From Euglena gracilis (taxonomy: Eukaryota > Euglenida > Euglenophyceae > Euglenales), in NCBI GenBank assembly GCA_039621445.1, contig CP154956.1, positions 79,294,474 to 79,358,473 on the forward strand: DNA of 64,000 bases. Reading direction: 5' to 3'. Shown piece after piece: positions 55,234 to 64,000 of this stretch. How positions within the stretch are numbered: the stretch's first letter is position 1; every line of letters begins with the position of its first letter. The notes under the pieces were generated by a model. The model was given only the letters and a program-made list of their open reading frames with translations, was not told the origin of the DNA and searched no databases. A program made the translations under genes and the position numbers.

Positions 55234-55413
55234 CGTCATCAATTCATGACGTTTAACTGCCAAACAGATGACGCCAAAGGAACAGGCCGTGTGGGCCGGG
55301 TAACAGCAGTACAAATGTACACACATAAGACAGGCAAATTTTGGCTTGTCAGATGCCGTGTCGCAGTGAACATTACACACTGCCTCTCACCACAAATTTT
55401 CATCGCCATGTAA
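55234..55413 (+). CDS. transposon-borne unknown protein, second piece (copy A)
   Basis: RHQFMTFNCQTDDAKGTGR, VQMYTHKTGKFWLVRCRV, VNITHCLSPQIF, stop. Conserved with 29,936-30,110 (N/Y, D/E, I-rich exchanges). A following conserved frame FASRHGGGDGIAQL (55,450-55,495) runs on into a GCGCATTTGCGC palindrome, which in that frame reads LRICANKQ. It may be a second protein or a continuation by splicing. Confidence 0.5.
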   Translation, partial: RHQFMTFNCQTDDAKGTGRVGRVTAVQMYTHKTGKFWLVRCRVAVNITHCLSPQIFIAM

Positions 55414-56413
55414 TCATGGTGCAAATCAATGGTTGGCGTGAGGAATTGTGTTCGCCAGCCGTCACGGAGGAGGAGATGGTATCGCACAACTGATGTTTGT
55501 TTATTTGCGCATTTGCGCAAATAAACAAACTTTGTTTGTGTGCGTTAAGGCTCGCTGAAACACATTATTTTGAAGCGTTTATTAAATGTTTATTTGCGCA
55601 TTAACGCAAATGCGCGCACAAACGTAATTGTGTTTATTTGCGCAATTGCGCGCACCAACACGCCCATCACGTTTCAAAACCTCGTACGGTCATGGTCCTC
55701 ATTGGTGTCTTTTAACATGGAAAGTAAAAGTACATGTTTATTTGTGCATTTGCATAAACATAACTTTGTTGGTGTGCGCACTTGCACAAATGCGCACACC
55801 AACAAATTTGTTTGTGTGCACATTGGCGCACACAAACACGTCATTTTAACATCATCATTTTACGTTTTATTTGCGCAAATGCACCCACAAACACAAATTT
55901 TTTATTTGCACAAATGCGCTGATAAACACACATGAATTGCGTGGTGGCTGGCTGACGTAGTCTGTAGCAATTGATCTAATGAGGCTCGGTGTGTTCTTAT
56001 TGGCGGCGGCAGTACCACAGTCAGTTCAGCCCAAGGGTTTTCTGAAGAATTTGCGCATTTGCGCAAATGCGCAAATTTTGCGAAATTCCTGGACCCTGTA
56101 CCCTGACAAAAGAACACAATTTATGAACTATTTCAACCTTGTGTTGGAGGGGATTAACTCCCAGTAGTTTGGTGTGCATGTCACTTACCAAGTAACGCGA
56201 AGAGGGCAGAGGGTGAGACTTGTTCTGTTGTATGTCAAACAGAAGAGAGGCACACACCCCTTGTTACGACACTTGGAAATGGTGCTGAAATGCCTTAAGT
56301 GCGAATCCGGCCGCCTAAGTTATTGAGCGGGAAAATGAAGAACGCTTTTAATGATTAATAATAATTAAATAAGTATTTATTTTATGAAAATGCCCTTTCA
56401 TCCTGAAGGCATC

Positions 56414-56516
56414 CTCAGGCGGCACATCTCGCATTTAAGCTTTTTTTTTGCTCGAGTTGCGCAATTTCGCACATCCACAAAGAAAAAACGCTTAAGTGCG
56501 AGATTCGCCGCCTAAG
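56414..56516. mobile_element. 103-base MITE of the AGGCGGC...CTCGCATTTAAGC family
   Basis: The left TIR CTCAGGCGGCACATCTCGCA, TTTAAGC, mirrors the right TIR GCTTAAGTGCGAGATTCGCC, GCCTAAG. The middle is TTTTTTTTTGCTCGAGTTGC and GCAATTTCGCAC. Its ends match element C (58,303-61,587) more than element A. A minimal, non-autonomous derivative. Confidence 0.75.
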
Positions 56517-56586
56517 TTATTCTCTTTTGAACATTCTTCAATACAATGCCAGCTTTCTGTTCTTTACCGTATTTTCCTTCAACGTT

Positions 56587-56735
56587 TGGTTGGCCATCCG
56601 CTCACTGGAGGCAACTGTTTTCTGCCACTCCTGCAGTCCGAGCTGGAAGAGCAGTGATTATTTCGGGGCTGTCTGTTGTTCCGAGTCTGCTGCTTGCATA
56701 TGCGTGTCTTGCCCGCCGGCGCTGGCTGTGGCCTG
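56587..56735 (+). other. conserved block, inverted partner of 18,205-18,352
   Basis: The frame WRQLFSATPAVRAGRAVIIS, then LLLAYACLA, is open from 56,546 to 56,960, and its core pairs with the - strand block of copy 1 with mainly silent or conservative changes. It might be an exon of a neighbouring gene. The alternative frame (EATVFCHSCS) cannot be excluded. Confidence 0.38.
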
Positions 56736-57149
56736 GCGATCCAAGTCCGGCAGCGTGCCGCCCACCTCTCCCGCCGACGCTTGCCCAGGCTGCGGTGTAT
56801 GACTGCCCCGCTTCCTCCTGGAGGGAGATCCCTCCCGTTGCGTATGGAGTCTGCCCCTGTATTTTCGCATTGACTCCCCTCTGGTGGGAAACCGGAGACA
56901 CCGCCTGCGAGGGGTTGTTTGGTTTCCAAGCTTATCCTCTAGTTAGCTGGATTCCCCGTTGACCCTTTCTCAAGAGGGAGGTGCATCGGCTGCAAAGAAT
57001 GCACAGTAGTGGCTGGCCTCAGTGCATGTCCAGAAATTTGCACAGGAATGTAGCCTTGCGATCCCAACCCAATGGAGTGTGTGAAACACAAACCCCAAAC
57101 TGGATGGATGAACTCATTATTCAACAAACATCCTTTCAAACTTCGATTT

Positions 57150-57870
57150 TTTTTAAGAAATATGTTCTCTGAAAGCGTTGTTGGATTAAAATATCTTGCA
57201 TAACTTGTGGTGCCCAAGTTGTTTATTTCGTATTTTTTTTCTTGGGGTCTTTGTATCTCGATTCTTATTCAAAGAATTGATCAGAATGACCCCTGGCCAT
57301 ATGGCAGGCATCCCTTACCATGCCACCTCAACCCTCCAGTACGTGATCCTCAGAACACAAATCCCTCACGCCCCCCTCCCCCTGGAGCCGGCTGCTTTTC
57401 AGCGGCGCCATAGGGAGGTGGGTTGAAGCATTTCCGGTCTCCCCATGGAGGGGTCGGAATTTGGGGTGGTCTTGCACACCCTGCGCCGAAGGCGCCGTGA
57501 GCCCGAAAATCTTGCGCTTGAGTCCGGACCCAGCCAGGCCTGCCTTTCTCCCTAAAATTTATGCCTTGGTATCTTTCTACCATGAAAAATTGTCCTGTTT
57601 GTAATGTTTTCTGCATTTCGCTGAATCGTGCTTTTGGTATTTCCCCCCCGGGTTTCCCTTTTTTCCCCTGGAGATACACACATTTTTATCCTTTCAACTT
57701 GCTGAAATTGACTGCCAACCTCCACCAGGGATTCTTCCTCTCTTTGTGTTTGAGACAAAAAAGTGCTTCCGTTTCTTTAACAACAGATGAAGGGTTACAA
57801 CCCTGTCCGAATCCGTACAAACCGGTCCACTGCTGATCTGGACTGCACAGAAGCTGTGGAGTTCTAACAA
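57150..57870. other. segment collinear with 19,990-20,850
   Basis: Shared landmarks as listed for copy 1 (TCTTGCATAACTTG, GGGGTCTTTGTATC, CCCCTGGCCAT, GATCCTCAGAACAC, AACTTGCTGAAATTGACTGC). A GGCAGG/GCGCCGAAGGCGCC repeat piece sits at 57,400-57,540 in both copies' equivalent position. No clear exon. Confidence 0.5.
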
Positions 57871-58302
57871 CAAAAGCTGGGGAGGTGTTGTTGTTATGAA
57901 GCTGCTCCAGTGGATGTGATTCCTCCCTGCTCCCTGGAAGGAGGGAATTGAATGGCAGAGGGGATAAAAATGTTCATTTTCCATAAGCATGTTCACCTTG
58001 GGTTTCCGCAGACTTCTTTTTACATATGTTTGCGGAAAACCACAAACGTCCTCCACTATGCATTTTTATTTGGCAAAAAGGTTTTTTATGGGAACCTGTG
58101 ATTTACCACAGGAGGGCAGCATAACTCAATAATTTTGGTAGACCCTACCTAATTTTGGTAGAGACCCAGGAAGGAAAAAAATAAGGATTTTTTGGTACAA
58201 AATTTTTAAAAAAATATAAATTTTGGGGCTTGCCCAGGTGGGCAGAGATCGTGGGTGAGGCCCAGGCTGTTTTTTAAGGTGGTGCCGACCCCACCCCTGG
58301 GG

Positions 58303-61300
58303 CTTAGGCGGCGCATCTCGCACTTAAGGGTTTTTTGGTCGATGTGCGCATTTTCGCACACCGACCATTTTTTTGATTTTGGCGCCGGCGTTGCAAGGGG
58401 TGAGAGTGCGAGACGACAGGTGGACGACAAATCCGGCAGAATTTACATTTTTCGCCCCAGCGGTCCCGCGAATTACGTGTTTTTGGCTGGTTTTTGGTGG
58501 TCGGTATGCCACGAAAACCCCCGGACCTACGCCCCCAATATTGGAAAAAAAACGACCAAAAACACCATAACCTTTGTACTGCCTCCCCCCTTTTTGTGCG
58601 ATGTGGCTGTCCTTGACGGCTATTGGCGACCCTGGCCGGCTTACTCCGGGGGTTTTGACGCTTTGAGGTTGTGTTCTTTTACGTTTGCCGGAGCGCGGGG
58701 AAGGAGCATGGGGGGTTACGGTGGGTCCAATCACGCCGCCGGCCAAGAGCGCAGAAAGGAAGGCGTGCCTGGGGATTTTGTGAAGGCCCGTGCAGGGTGA
58801 AGGAAAAGTGTTTTGAAGGGGAGGGAGACGTCGCGAGTCCCCACCAACTTGCAGTGGGGATGCGTCCGGACAAACTGTATCCTGATGAAACAGGAGAGGC
58901 GATCACACAAATGACACTGGAATGCTGTATTGCAGCCATGTTTTGAACAAATACAGAAGGTCGATGTGCGCAATTTTGCACATCGACCATTGTACAATTC
59001 CCCCAAAGAACGGCCATAAATCCTGAGAATTCACACTTCTGAAAGTGATGTGACAAATACCTTGAGTTTGGGACAGAGGATGAGGTCGGTTTGCACAAAT
59101 GCGCACATCAACCTCGTGTGCGCATTTGCGCAAACCGACCTCATGCCCATTTGTGAAAAGGGATGCGGTCAAATACCATGGAACGTAAACCGAGCTCACT
59201 GCCTTGAGCCTTTTGAAACAACAATAATTGCAAGAGCTTACGACGCAGCTTTGCTCCGAAAAAGGCAGAAATGCATTGAAAAGCTCATGCACCAAGCTCC
59301 AGGTCAGATTAAAAAATTTGGTCGGTTTGCGCAAATGCGCACATGGTTGGTGTGTGCACACTTTCAAACGCCGACCACGTGCATAAAGATGGACGTTGCC
59401 AGAGTGCAAAAATGGGCACACCGTGACGATGTGCGCATTTGCGCACACCGACCACAATAGCAATTTCAGATAGAGCACTTCAAACACGACCCCAAACACC
59501 ACCTGCAATGGCTCTTCGGTGTGCAACTTACTCAGCTGCCAAACACTCTATTCAACCATGAAGCTTTTTTTAGGGAAAAAGTGACAAAGTGACAGGCCCA
59601 GGTCCATGTGGAGACCGTAGATTTCTGGTAGGTGGCCCCGCCGCTGGCACGTCGCCCGTTAATCGGCGCCCTTGGGCATGGGGTGTCCATCGAAATCTCC
59701 CGCAACTTGCCCCCTGGCTTGTGTTTTGCTGCAACGGTCACATCACGTGATGATAGGGGGTTGCATTTAAGCTTTCACAAGGCCGTCATTAACCCCCCAG
59801 TTCAGCAGCAGCCGACATGTTGTCTGGGACGGCAGACGGGGGAGGAGGGGGAATGGAAACATGGATCGGAGCGTCTTAACTTACTTTTGGAGGAGAGTGA
59901 ATATTTATTGTTTACCTGGTTGGGTTGCACCCTACTGTATTGCCACCCACTTTTTTTGAGAATTCCAAAACAGAGGCCCCGGTTTGAGTGGATTGCCCGT
60001 TTTGTTTCTGGTTGGTTGGTTTTTAGGCATCATCATCTGGGGTTTACGCGTCATCAATCCTTCCTGGGCAACTCCCGATGATGGCAAAACGATCGGTTGT
60101 GGTTAGGACATGCAAAACTCCTTCCCCACTTTATGCTGTCATTTAATGTGTTCTACGCATGTTGTATTACTGTCAATATAAAAACCAAAATCGTCAAGTC
60201 AAACACAGTGTTAAAATATTTGTTTACACCTGGTTGGGTTGGTGTGAAAGTACTGGGACTCAGCACCTGATATTGTGAACAAAAACTATGCATTGCATGT
60301 TTTCAAAAAAACGAGGCGTCATTGTGGCAAAAACAGAATATGTCCCTTGGGGAAACAGGGGATTGCACACACATAATTTTGAAATTCTGGAAGTTTGTGT
60401 TTGTTTTTTTAAGAAAATTGTTTAGCATCACTGGGGTTTACGCGTCATCAATCCTTCCGGGCAAACTCCAACTGATGACGCGGACGATCGGTTGTGCAGG
60501 TTAGAGATAAGATATGCAAAACTTGCCTTGGAGAGAACAAATTTTCTGCTGTCATTTAGCGTGTTACTGCATGTTTCGCATAATATAAAAACCAGAATGT
60601 CGTCACCACACAATGGCTTCAAAAGTTTTGTCCCATAGTGTTCGGTGTGCGCAAGTGCGCACTTTTTAAGGATGAAGAGCACTCCATGATACAGAGGTCA
60701 AACAAAGGTACATTACAAGCCATCGTTCTTTGGCACAATTGCAACGGTACCCATTCAAAATACTTGGACAAATTTTACTGCTGAAACCAAGAAAAGGGGG
60801 GGGTCTTGTGTTTCATGGTTATGAAATGCGGAGTATAATCCACAAATTTCAAGTGGTCGGTTTGCGCAAATGCGCACATCAGCCACTTACATCTTTCTGC
60901 ACACCAACCACAAGTGTATTTTGTGTATGTGGTTGGTGTGCGCATTTGCGCACATCGACCATTTATTTATTTGTATGTGGTCGGTGTGTGCATTCGCGCA
61001 CATCGACCATCAACAAATACACACAAAGGGTCGATGTGTGCAAATGCGCACACCAACCACATACACAAATTACAAATGTGGTTGATGTGCGCATTTGCGC
61101 ACATCGACCCTCATTTCATAAATATGTGTCATGTGAGTGTTCCATCGCTAGACACACATTTCAATCTGTCCGATAACAGCAGAGTTCTGAGGTTTTTTAT
61201 GCCACAATCGCCGCCTAATTTACCGTCACATCACGTTGTCCAAATGGTCGATAGTCGGCCCCCTTCAAACAGGTTTGCAACACCCAGTCATTACAGGCAG

Positions 61301-61587
61301 CAAAGACACAACAAAACCCACAGTCGCAACAGCCAGGGTGTACAACCCACCTGTTTCACGACGACAAAACCAATCTTTCGTTTCAGATGTTTTACACAAG
61401 CTTTTTAGGATTATAATTTTGAAACCTTTGTGTTTCCTAACCTGTATTGTGAGGTGTGAACCTCATATATTGCTAATTCACCAGGTGCAGCGGCGCTGCA
61501 AGAATTTCGCAAAAAAAAAATGTCGATTTGCGCAAGTGCGCACATCGACAAAGGAAAAACCCCAAAGTGCGAGATGCGCCGCCTGAG
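58303..61587 (+). mobile_element. large TIR element C with GTCGATGTGCGCA palindromes
   Basis: The left TIR CTTAGGCGGCGCATCTCGCA, CTTAAGG, mirrors the right TIR AAAGTGCGAGATGCGCCGCC, TGAG; flanks TGGGG on both sides. 3,285 bases. Subterminal and internal hairpins use GGTCGATGTGCGCA and its inverse (58,337-58,370; 58,960-58,990; 59,085-59,145; 59,425-59,455; 60,855-61,105; 61,520-61,550). The layout around 58,570-58,900 resembles 52,800-53,120 of element A. No transposase recognised; the best open frame (59,050-59,460) is largely palindrome-derived. Confidence 0.7.
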
Positions 61588-61604
61588 TGGGGGGGGTAGG
61601 GCAC

Positions 61605-61775
61605 ACGGCCAAAAGTGTCCTAGTGCCAGGCACCTACGGCCGACCAGGGCCGACCAGGGCCGACCAGGGCCGACCATGGCCGACCAGGGCCGATTATGGT
61701 TATCAGGACCCCCGTAGGTGGGGGTTCCGACCAGGGCCGACCAGGGCCGACCAGGGCCGACCAGGGCCGACTTGC
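61605..61775. repeat. GGGCCGACCA tandem repeats
   Basis: About five 10-base units from 61,640 and four more from 61,728, split by CGATTATGGTTATCAGGACC; a third cluster of three to four units lies at 62,889-62,930. All have the same orientation. Preceded by GGGCACACGGCCAAAAGTG, a word also found near 4,205. Confidence 0.85.
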
Positions 61776-61849
61776 ATGTGGTTGGCCGACCGAAGGAGAA
61801 TGGATGAAGGAATTCGGCAGCTTTCCCTCTGGAACAAGCACCTCTGATG

Positions 61850-61922
61850 ATGCTGGGCGATGCAGGGCGATGCTGGGCAAGCACCTTCGGCGATGCAGGG
61901 CGATGCAGGGCGATGCGGGGAT
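61850..61922. repeat. GATGCAGGGC tandem repeats
   Basis: Seven or so units of GATGC-GGGC (GATGCTGGGC, GATGCAGGGC, GATGCGGGG). The inverse repeat CCCAGCATCGCCCAGC is at 7,211-7,245. Confidence 0.85.
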
Positions 61923-62023
61923 TTTTTTTGGATTTTTTGGATGCAGGGATTTTGGATGGCTGAAGTGGGGTTCATATTTGGGCCCATACTGCTGGGTACA
62001 CCTCTGTTGTCTCGTCCCTCCCT

Positions 62024-62129
62024 CCCCTGCAGACCACTCCAGCCTGCCTTTCATGTCGGCCCCTGCCTCTGCCTCTGCTACCGTGCTGGACCTCTCCGTC
62101 CCGTTCCGGGAGGTGTGTGACTCCCCTGG
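62024..62129 (+). CDS. internal exon candidate, unknown protein
   Basis: A strong acceptor (CCCTCCCTCCCCTGCAG) precedes HSSLPFMSAPASASATVLDL and SVPFREVCDSPGAE; GAAG/GTATCG is a possible donor (62,140). Serine- and alanine-rich but protein-like. The frame also runs on to 62,311 without a stop. No paralog. Confidence 0.3.
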
Positions 62130-62459
62130 AGCCGAAGGTATCGTGCCCCTGTTGCATACCTGCGTACAGCCTCCACATTGGTGCTGTGTTCCTCCCTGGC
62201 TCGTCTGGCCTTCCCTGAGTGACTCCCTGGAGTGGATGCTCCAGTGGGAGAGGGAGGTTATGGGGGGAATCTTAAGTTGTGGGATAAACGGGCGACTGTG
62301 GTCGCGGCTGTAGGCATGTGCATGATCATGTGCATCCGTGGATGCTTGTGGGGTATGTGAATCCGAGGATGCTTGTAGGGGTGCACATACTGTGCACCCC
62401 TGATTGTTGGATGCCAGGATTTGCATCCAACGAGCCGCAAATTTAATACACAAAGCCGC

Positions 62460-62659
62460 GAGTCGCGAGTCCTTCAGTGGAGGAAAGTGCACAGTACCCT
62501 TCCAGTGCCCCTACTGTATTTGTGTGTCTGATTCCTGCACGAGTCACATGCCGCCTTGTGTACAGCAAACAGCTGCAGCCGATGGATGCCCTGCCTCCCA
62601 CCCGCGTGGCAGTGTGCCAAGGGTGTTTGGACAAGCTCGAGAGGGCAGAGGCCCAGTGA
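62460..62659 (+). CDS. terminal exon candidate with VCQGC motif
   Basis: SVEESAQYPSSAPTVFVCLI, PARVTCRLVYSKQLQPMDAL, PTRVAVCQGCLDKLERAEAQ, stop at 62,657. C-x2-C near the end suggests metal binding; a further cysteine precedes. It probably belongs with the exon at 62,024 on the same strand. A TTTGTATATTTTG A/T-rich stretch follows at 62,716. Family not recognised. Confidence 0.35.
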
Positions 62660-62984
62660 CGCTGTCACTGACACTAACTTTCACCTCACCGTGACCGACT
62701 CTGTGCTTCCCTGTATATTTGTATATTTTGAAGAAGCGCAAACTGGCCACAATGCCATAAAAAAATGCTCAGATTGACCCAAATTAGAGCATTTCTTTTT
62801 GATCTTGGCGAGACAATTCAGAAAATCATTGCATCCCTTCACACTTTTTCTGTGAAGGGAAGGATACCCCCACCTATGGCCAACTATTTGCCGACCAGGG
62901 CCGACCAGGGCCGACCAGGGCCGACCAGAGCACCAAAATGGGACGTGACCATAGGTGCCTGCCTAGTGCAGCCCCGGAACCGAA

Positions 62985-63190
62985 GGTGCCGGGGAGCCAA
63001 AGATGGCCTATTTTCAAAGGAATGTGCCTGGGCATATTTTGTGTGGGGGGTGATATGGGTTGCCATGGCAGGCCTTACCAGGCTTTTTTTTTTACTGACC
63101 CCCAGGGGGAGGGGGGGTGTCCGGAGTGCCTTGGGGTGTTTGCCCAGGCAGGCACTACCCCCCCCCGGGGGGGGGGTTCGGATTTCGGCC
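62985..63190. repeat. GGCAGGCAC palindrome family copy
   Basis: GGTGCCGGGGAGCCAAAGAT, TGGCCTATTTTCAAAGGAAT, GTGCCTGGGCA, then CCCAGGCAGGCACTACC and C/G tracts. Ordered as at 2,630-2,760, so probably the collinear or a recent copy. Confidence 0.6.
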
Positions 63191-63289
63191 TGTGACAGAT
63201 GCCTGCTTTGGAGCTCAAGCTGCTTACCCCACCTCCAGCTCCATTCTACCCTTGTCCCTCCTTCCCATTCCCATTCTGAACGTTCGCAG

Positions 63290-63417
63290 GTGTTTTGCTT
63301 TGGACAGCTTTGTGGCTGACCAAAGCAAACAAGTCAACAGCGTTTGTTGTCGTGGCTTTTGTTTTGGTTAGCTTGTGCGAATGTGAACCAGATGGCGTTG
63401 TGAAAAGGACGTTCTGA
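63290..63417 (+). CDS. terminal exon candidate with membrane segment
   Basis: After the acceptor ACGTTCGCAG the frame VLLWTALWLTKANKSTAFVV, VAFVLVSLCECEPD, GVVKRTF runs to a stop at 63,415. About 14 hydrophobic residues in a row could be a membrane anchor. The block before it aligns with 23,060-23,180, but the frame itself is not conserved there, so support is limited. Confidence 0.28.
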
Positions 63418-63710
63418 CCCCCTTTTCCGGACCAGCATCGGGGACAGAAGAAGGGTTTGGAAGCGTCGCCAAAGTGACGGCGGAGTGACAGAGTGACCGA
63501 GGAGTGACAGACCCATGGAGAAACGCGGTTTCCCAGGCTGCTGGCAACACAAAGGGGCAACGCAATGCAACGCGATGGGAACCGTGGTTGGGAAACTGTT
63601 TTGTCATAAAACGGGACGACTGGTTCATTGTCCTCAATTCCAAACCCCAGCTCTAACCCTAAACCTGTTTGCTTGTGGTTTAAAATAGATAAAGCAGAGG
63701 GGGGACCAAC

Positions 63711-63894
63711 TTATTTGGTTTTCCCAGCTTCGTTGACAGAAGAAGAAAGCACATAGAACCCGGTTTCCTCTAGGCCCCTTTCCACAATGTCCCTGTGAAG
63801 AAGTTGTCCTCGAAAGTTAAAAGCATACACTGAGGTGTTTGGGGCACCAACGAAGACTCCAATGCTGGTGTATGAGCGATGTGGCACCCACGGG
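63711..63894 (-). CDS. terminal exon of an unknown gene
   Basis: 184 bases on the - strand: acceptor TTGAACTCTGCAG, one base completing a codon, 60 codons and stop TAA. PWVPHRSYTSIGVFVGAPNT, SVYAFNFRGQLLHRDIVERG, LEETGFYVLSSSVNEAGKTK. No homopolymers, balanced composition, and the phase fits exactly. VGAPNTSVYAFNFRGQ resembles a beta-propeller blade (V-Y-A-x-N-x-x-G), but that is only a resemblance. The rest of the gene must lie beyond 64,000. Confidence 0.55.
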
Positions 63895-64000
63895 CTGCAG
63901 AGTTCAATATAAAAGCAGGTGGGGGGTCAGACCCCCTCGTCTAAAAACGTCCATGACAAGACCCGGTCTGATTTTTTGGGGGGTGGCTCCATTTTTGGAC

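Larger units (their letters stand above)
52503..56319 (+). mobile_element. large GCGCAAATGCGC TIR element, full copy (A)
   Basis: TIRs CTTAGGCGGCCGGATTCGCA and the inverse of AAGTGCGAATCCG plus GCCGCCTAAG. Flanks TTAT on both sides. 3,817 bases including a nested 889-base insertion. It contains some 20 palindromic TTTGCGCATTTGCGCAAAT-type words, several arranged as hairpins (for example GAAGGACA to TGTCCTTC, 53,154-53,250), and coding pieces of an unknown protein (54,970-55,119; 55,234-55,413). Copy 1 of the segment (about 15.74 kb) lacks it. Superfamily not recognised. Confidence 0.78.

Overview
The window looks like eukaryotic nuclear DNA. Coding signal appears as short exon-sized blocks (60-240 bases) separated by introns or spacers of about 0.3-6 kb, with GT/AG borders. 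There are no operons or ribosome binding sites, and most bases lie in microsatellites and small terminal-inverted-repeat (TIR) elements. I cannot assign a lineage: no rRNA, organelle gene or clade-diagnostic protein is present. An intron-rich, repeat-laden protist, alga or animal would all fit.

The backbone is one old segmental duplication. A segment of about 22-24 kb occurs twice in the same order and strand: copy 1 at about 1.74-23.3 kb and copy 2 at about 39.1-63.4 kb, roughly 34-40 kb apart. Each copy carries a multi-exon gene on the + strand that I recognise as a glycosyltransferase family 31 (GT31, beta-1,3-galactosyltransferase-like) type II Golgi enzyme. The diagnostic pieces are the exon with FERRDSIRKTW (43.4 kb; FQRRDGIRKTW at 8.5 kb) and the exon with KCDDDTYVHIP (46.2 and 11.9 kb). 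Neighbouring exons were recovered by comparing the copies: where codons change conservatively or silently in one frame only, I take that frame as coding. A likely membrane-anchor first exon for copy 2 lies at 34.13 kb; its copy 1 partner would fall outside the window. Copy 1 looks more decayed (a 22-base insertion in the stem exon, one lost splice donor, a disrupted late exon), but both may be pseudogenes.

Other exon-like open frames are mostly unidentified: 25.3 kb (-), 27.8 kb (+), 34.1 kb (+), 36.0 kb (-), 36.9 kb (+), 62.0-62.7 kb (+), 63.3 kb (+) and 63.7 kb (-, a clear terminal exon with acceptor and stop).

The rest is dominated by mobile DNA of two kinds. (1) Many families of 150-450 base elements whose ends are runs of 7-12 C and G, often containing a short GC hairpin of the form GGCGC-GAA/TTC-GCGCC. 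For one family a paralogous empty site proves TA target-site duplication; another has a 9-base duplication. (2) A family of larger elements (3.3-3.8 kb plus a 0.1 kb derivative) with TIRs starting CTTAGGCGGC. They are filled with palindromes around GCGCATTTGCGC, and one member encodes a conserved unknown protein. One of these is interrupted by an 889-base insertion, again proven by an empty paralogous site. There is also a perfect 647-base tandem duplication at 26.08-27.37 kb and a 327-base poly-T tract at 2.19 kb.

All of this comes from reading by eye. Borders are approximate, and intron assignments are inferred from paralogy and splice consensus without transcripts.
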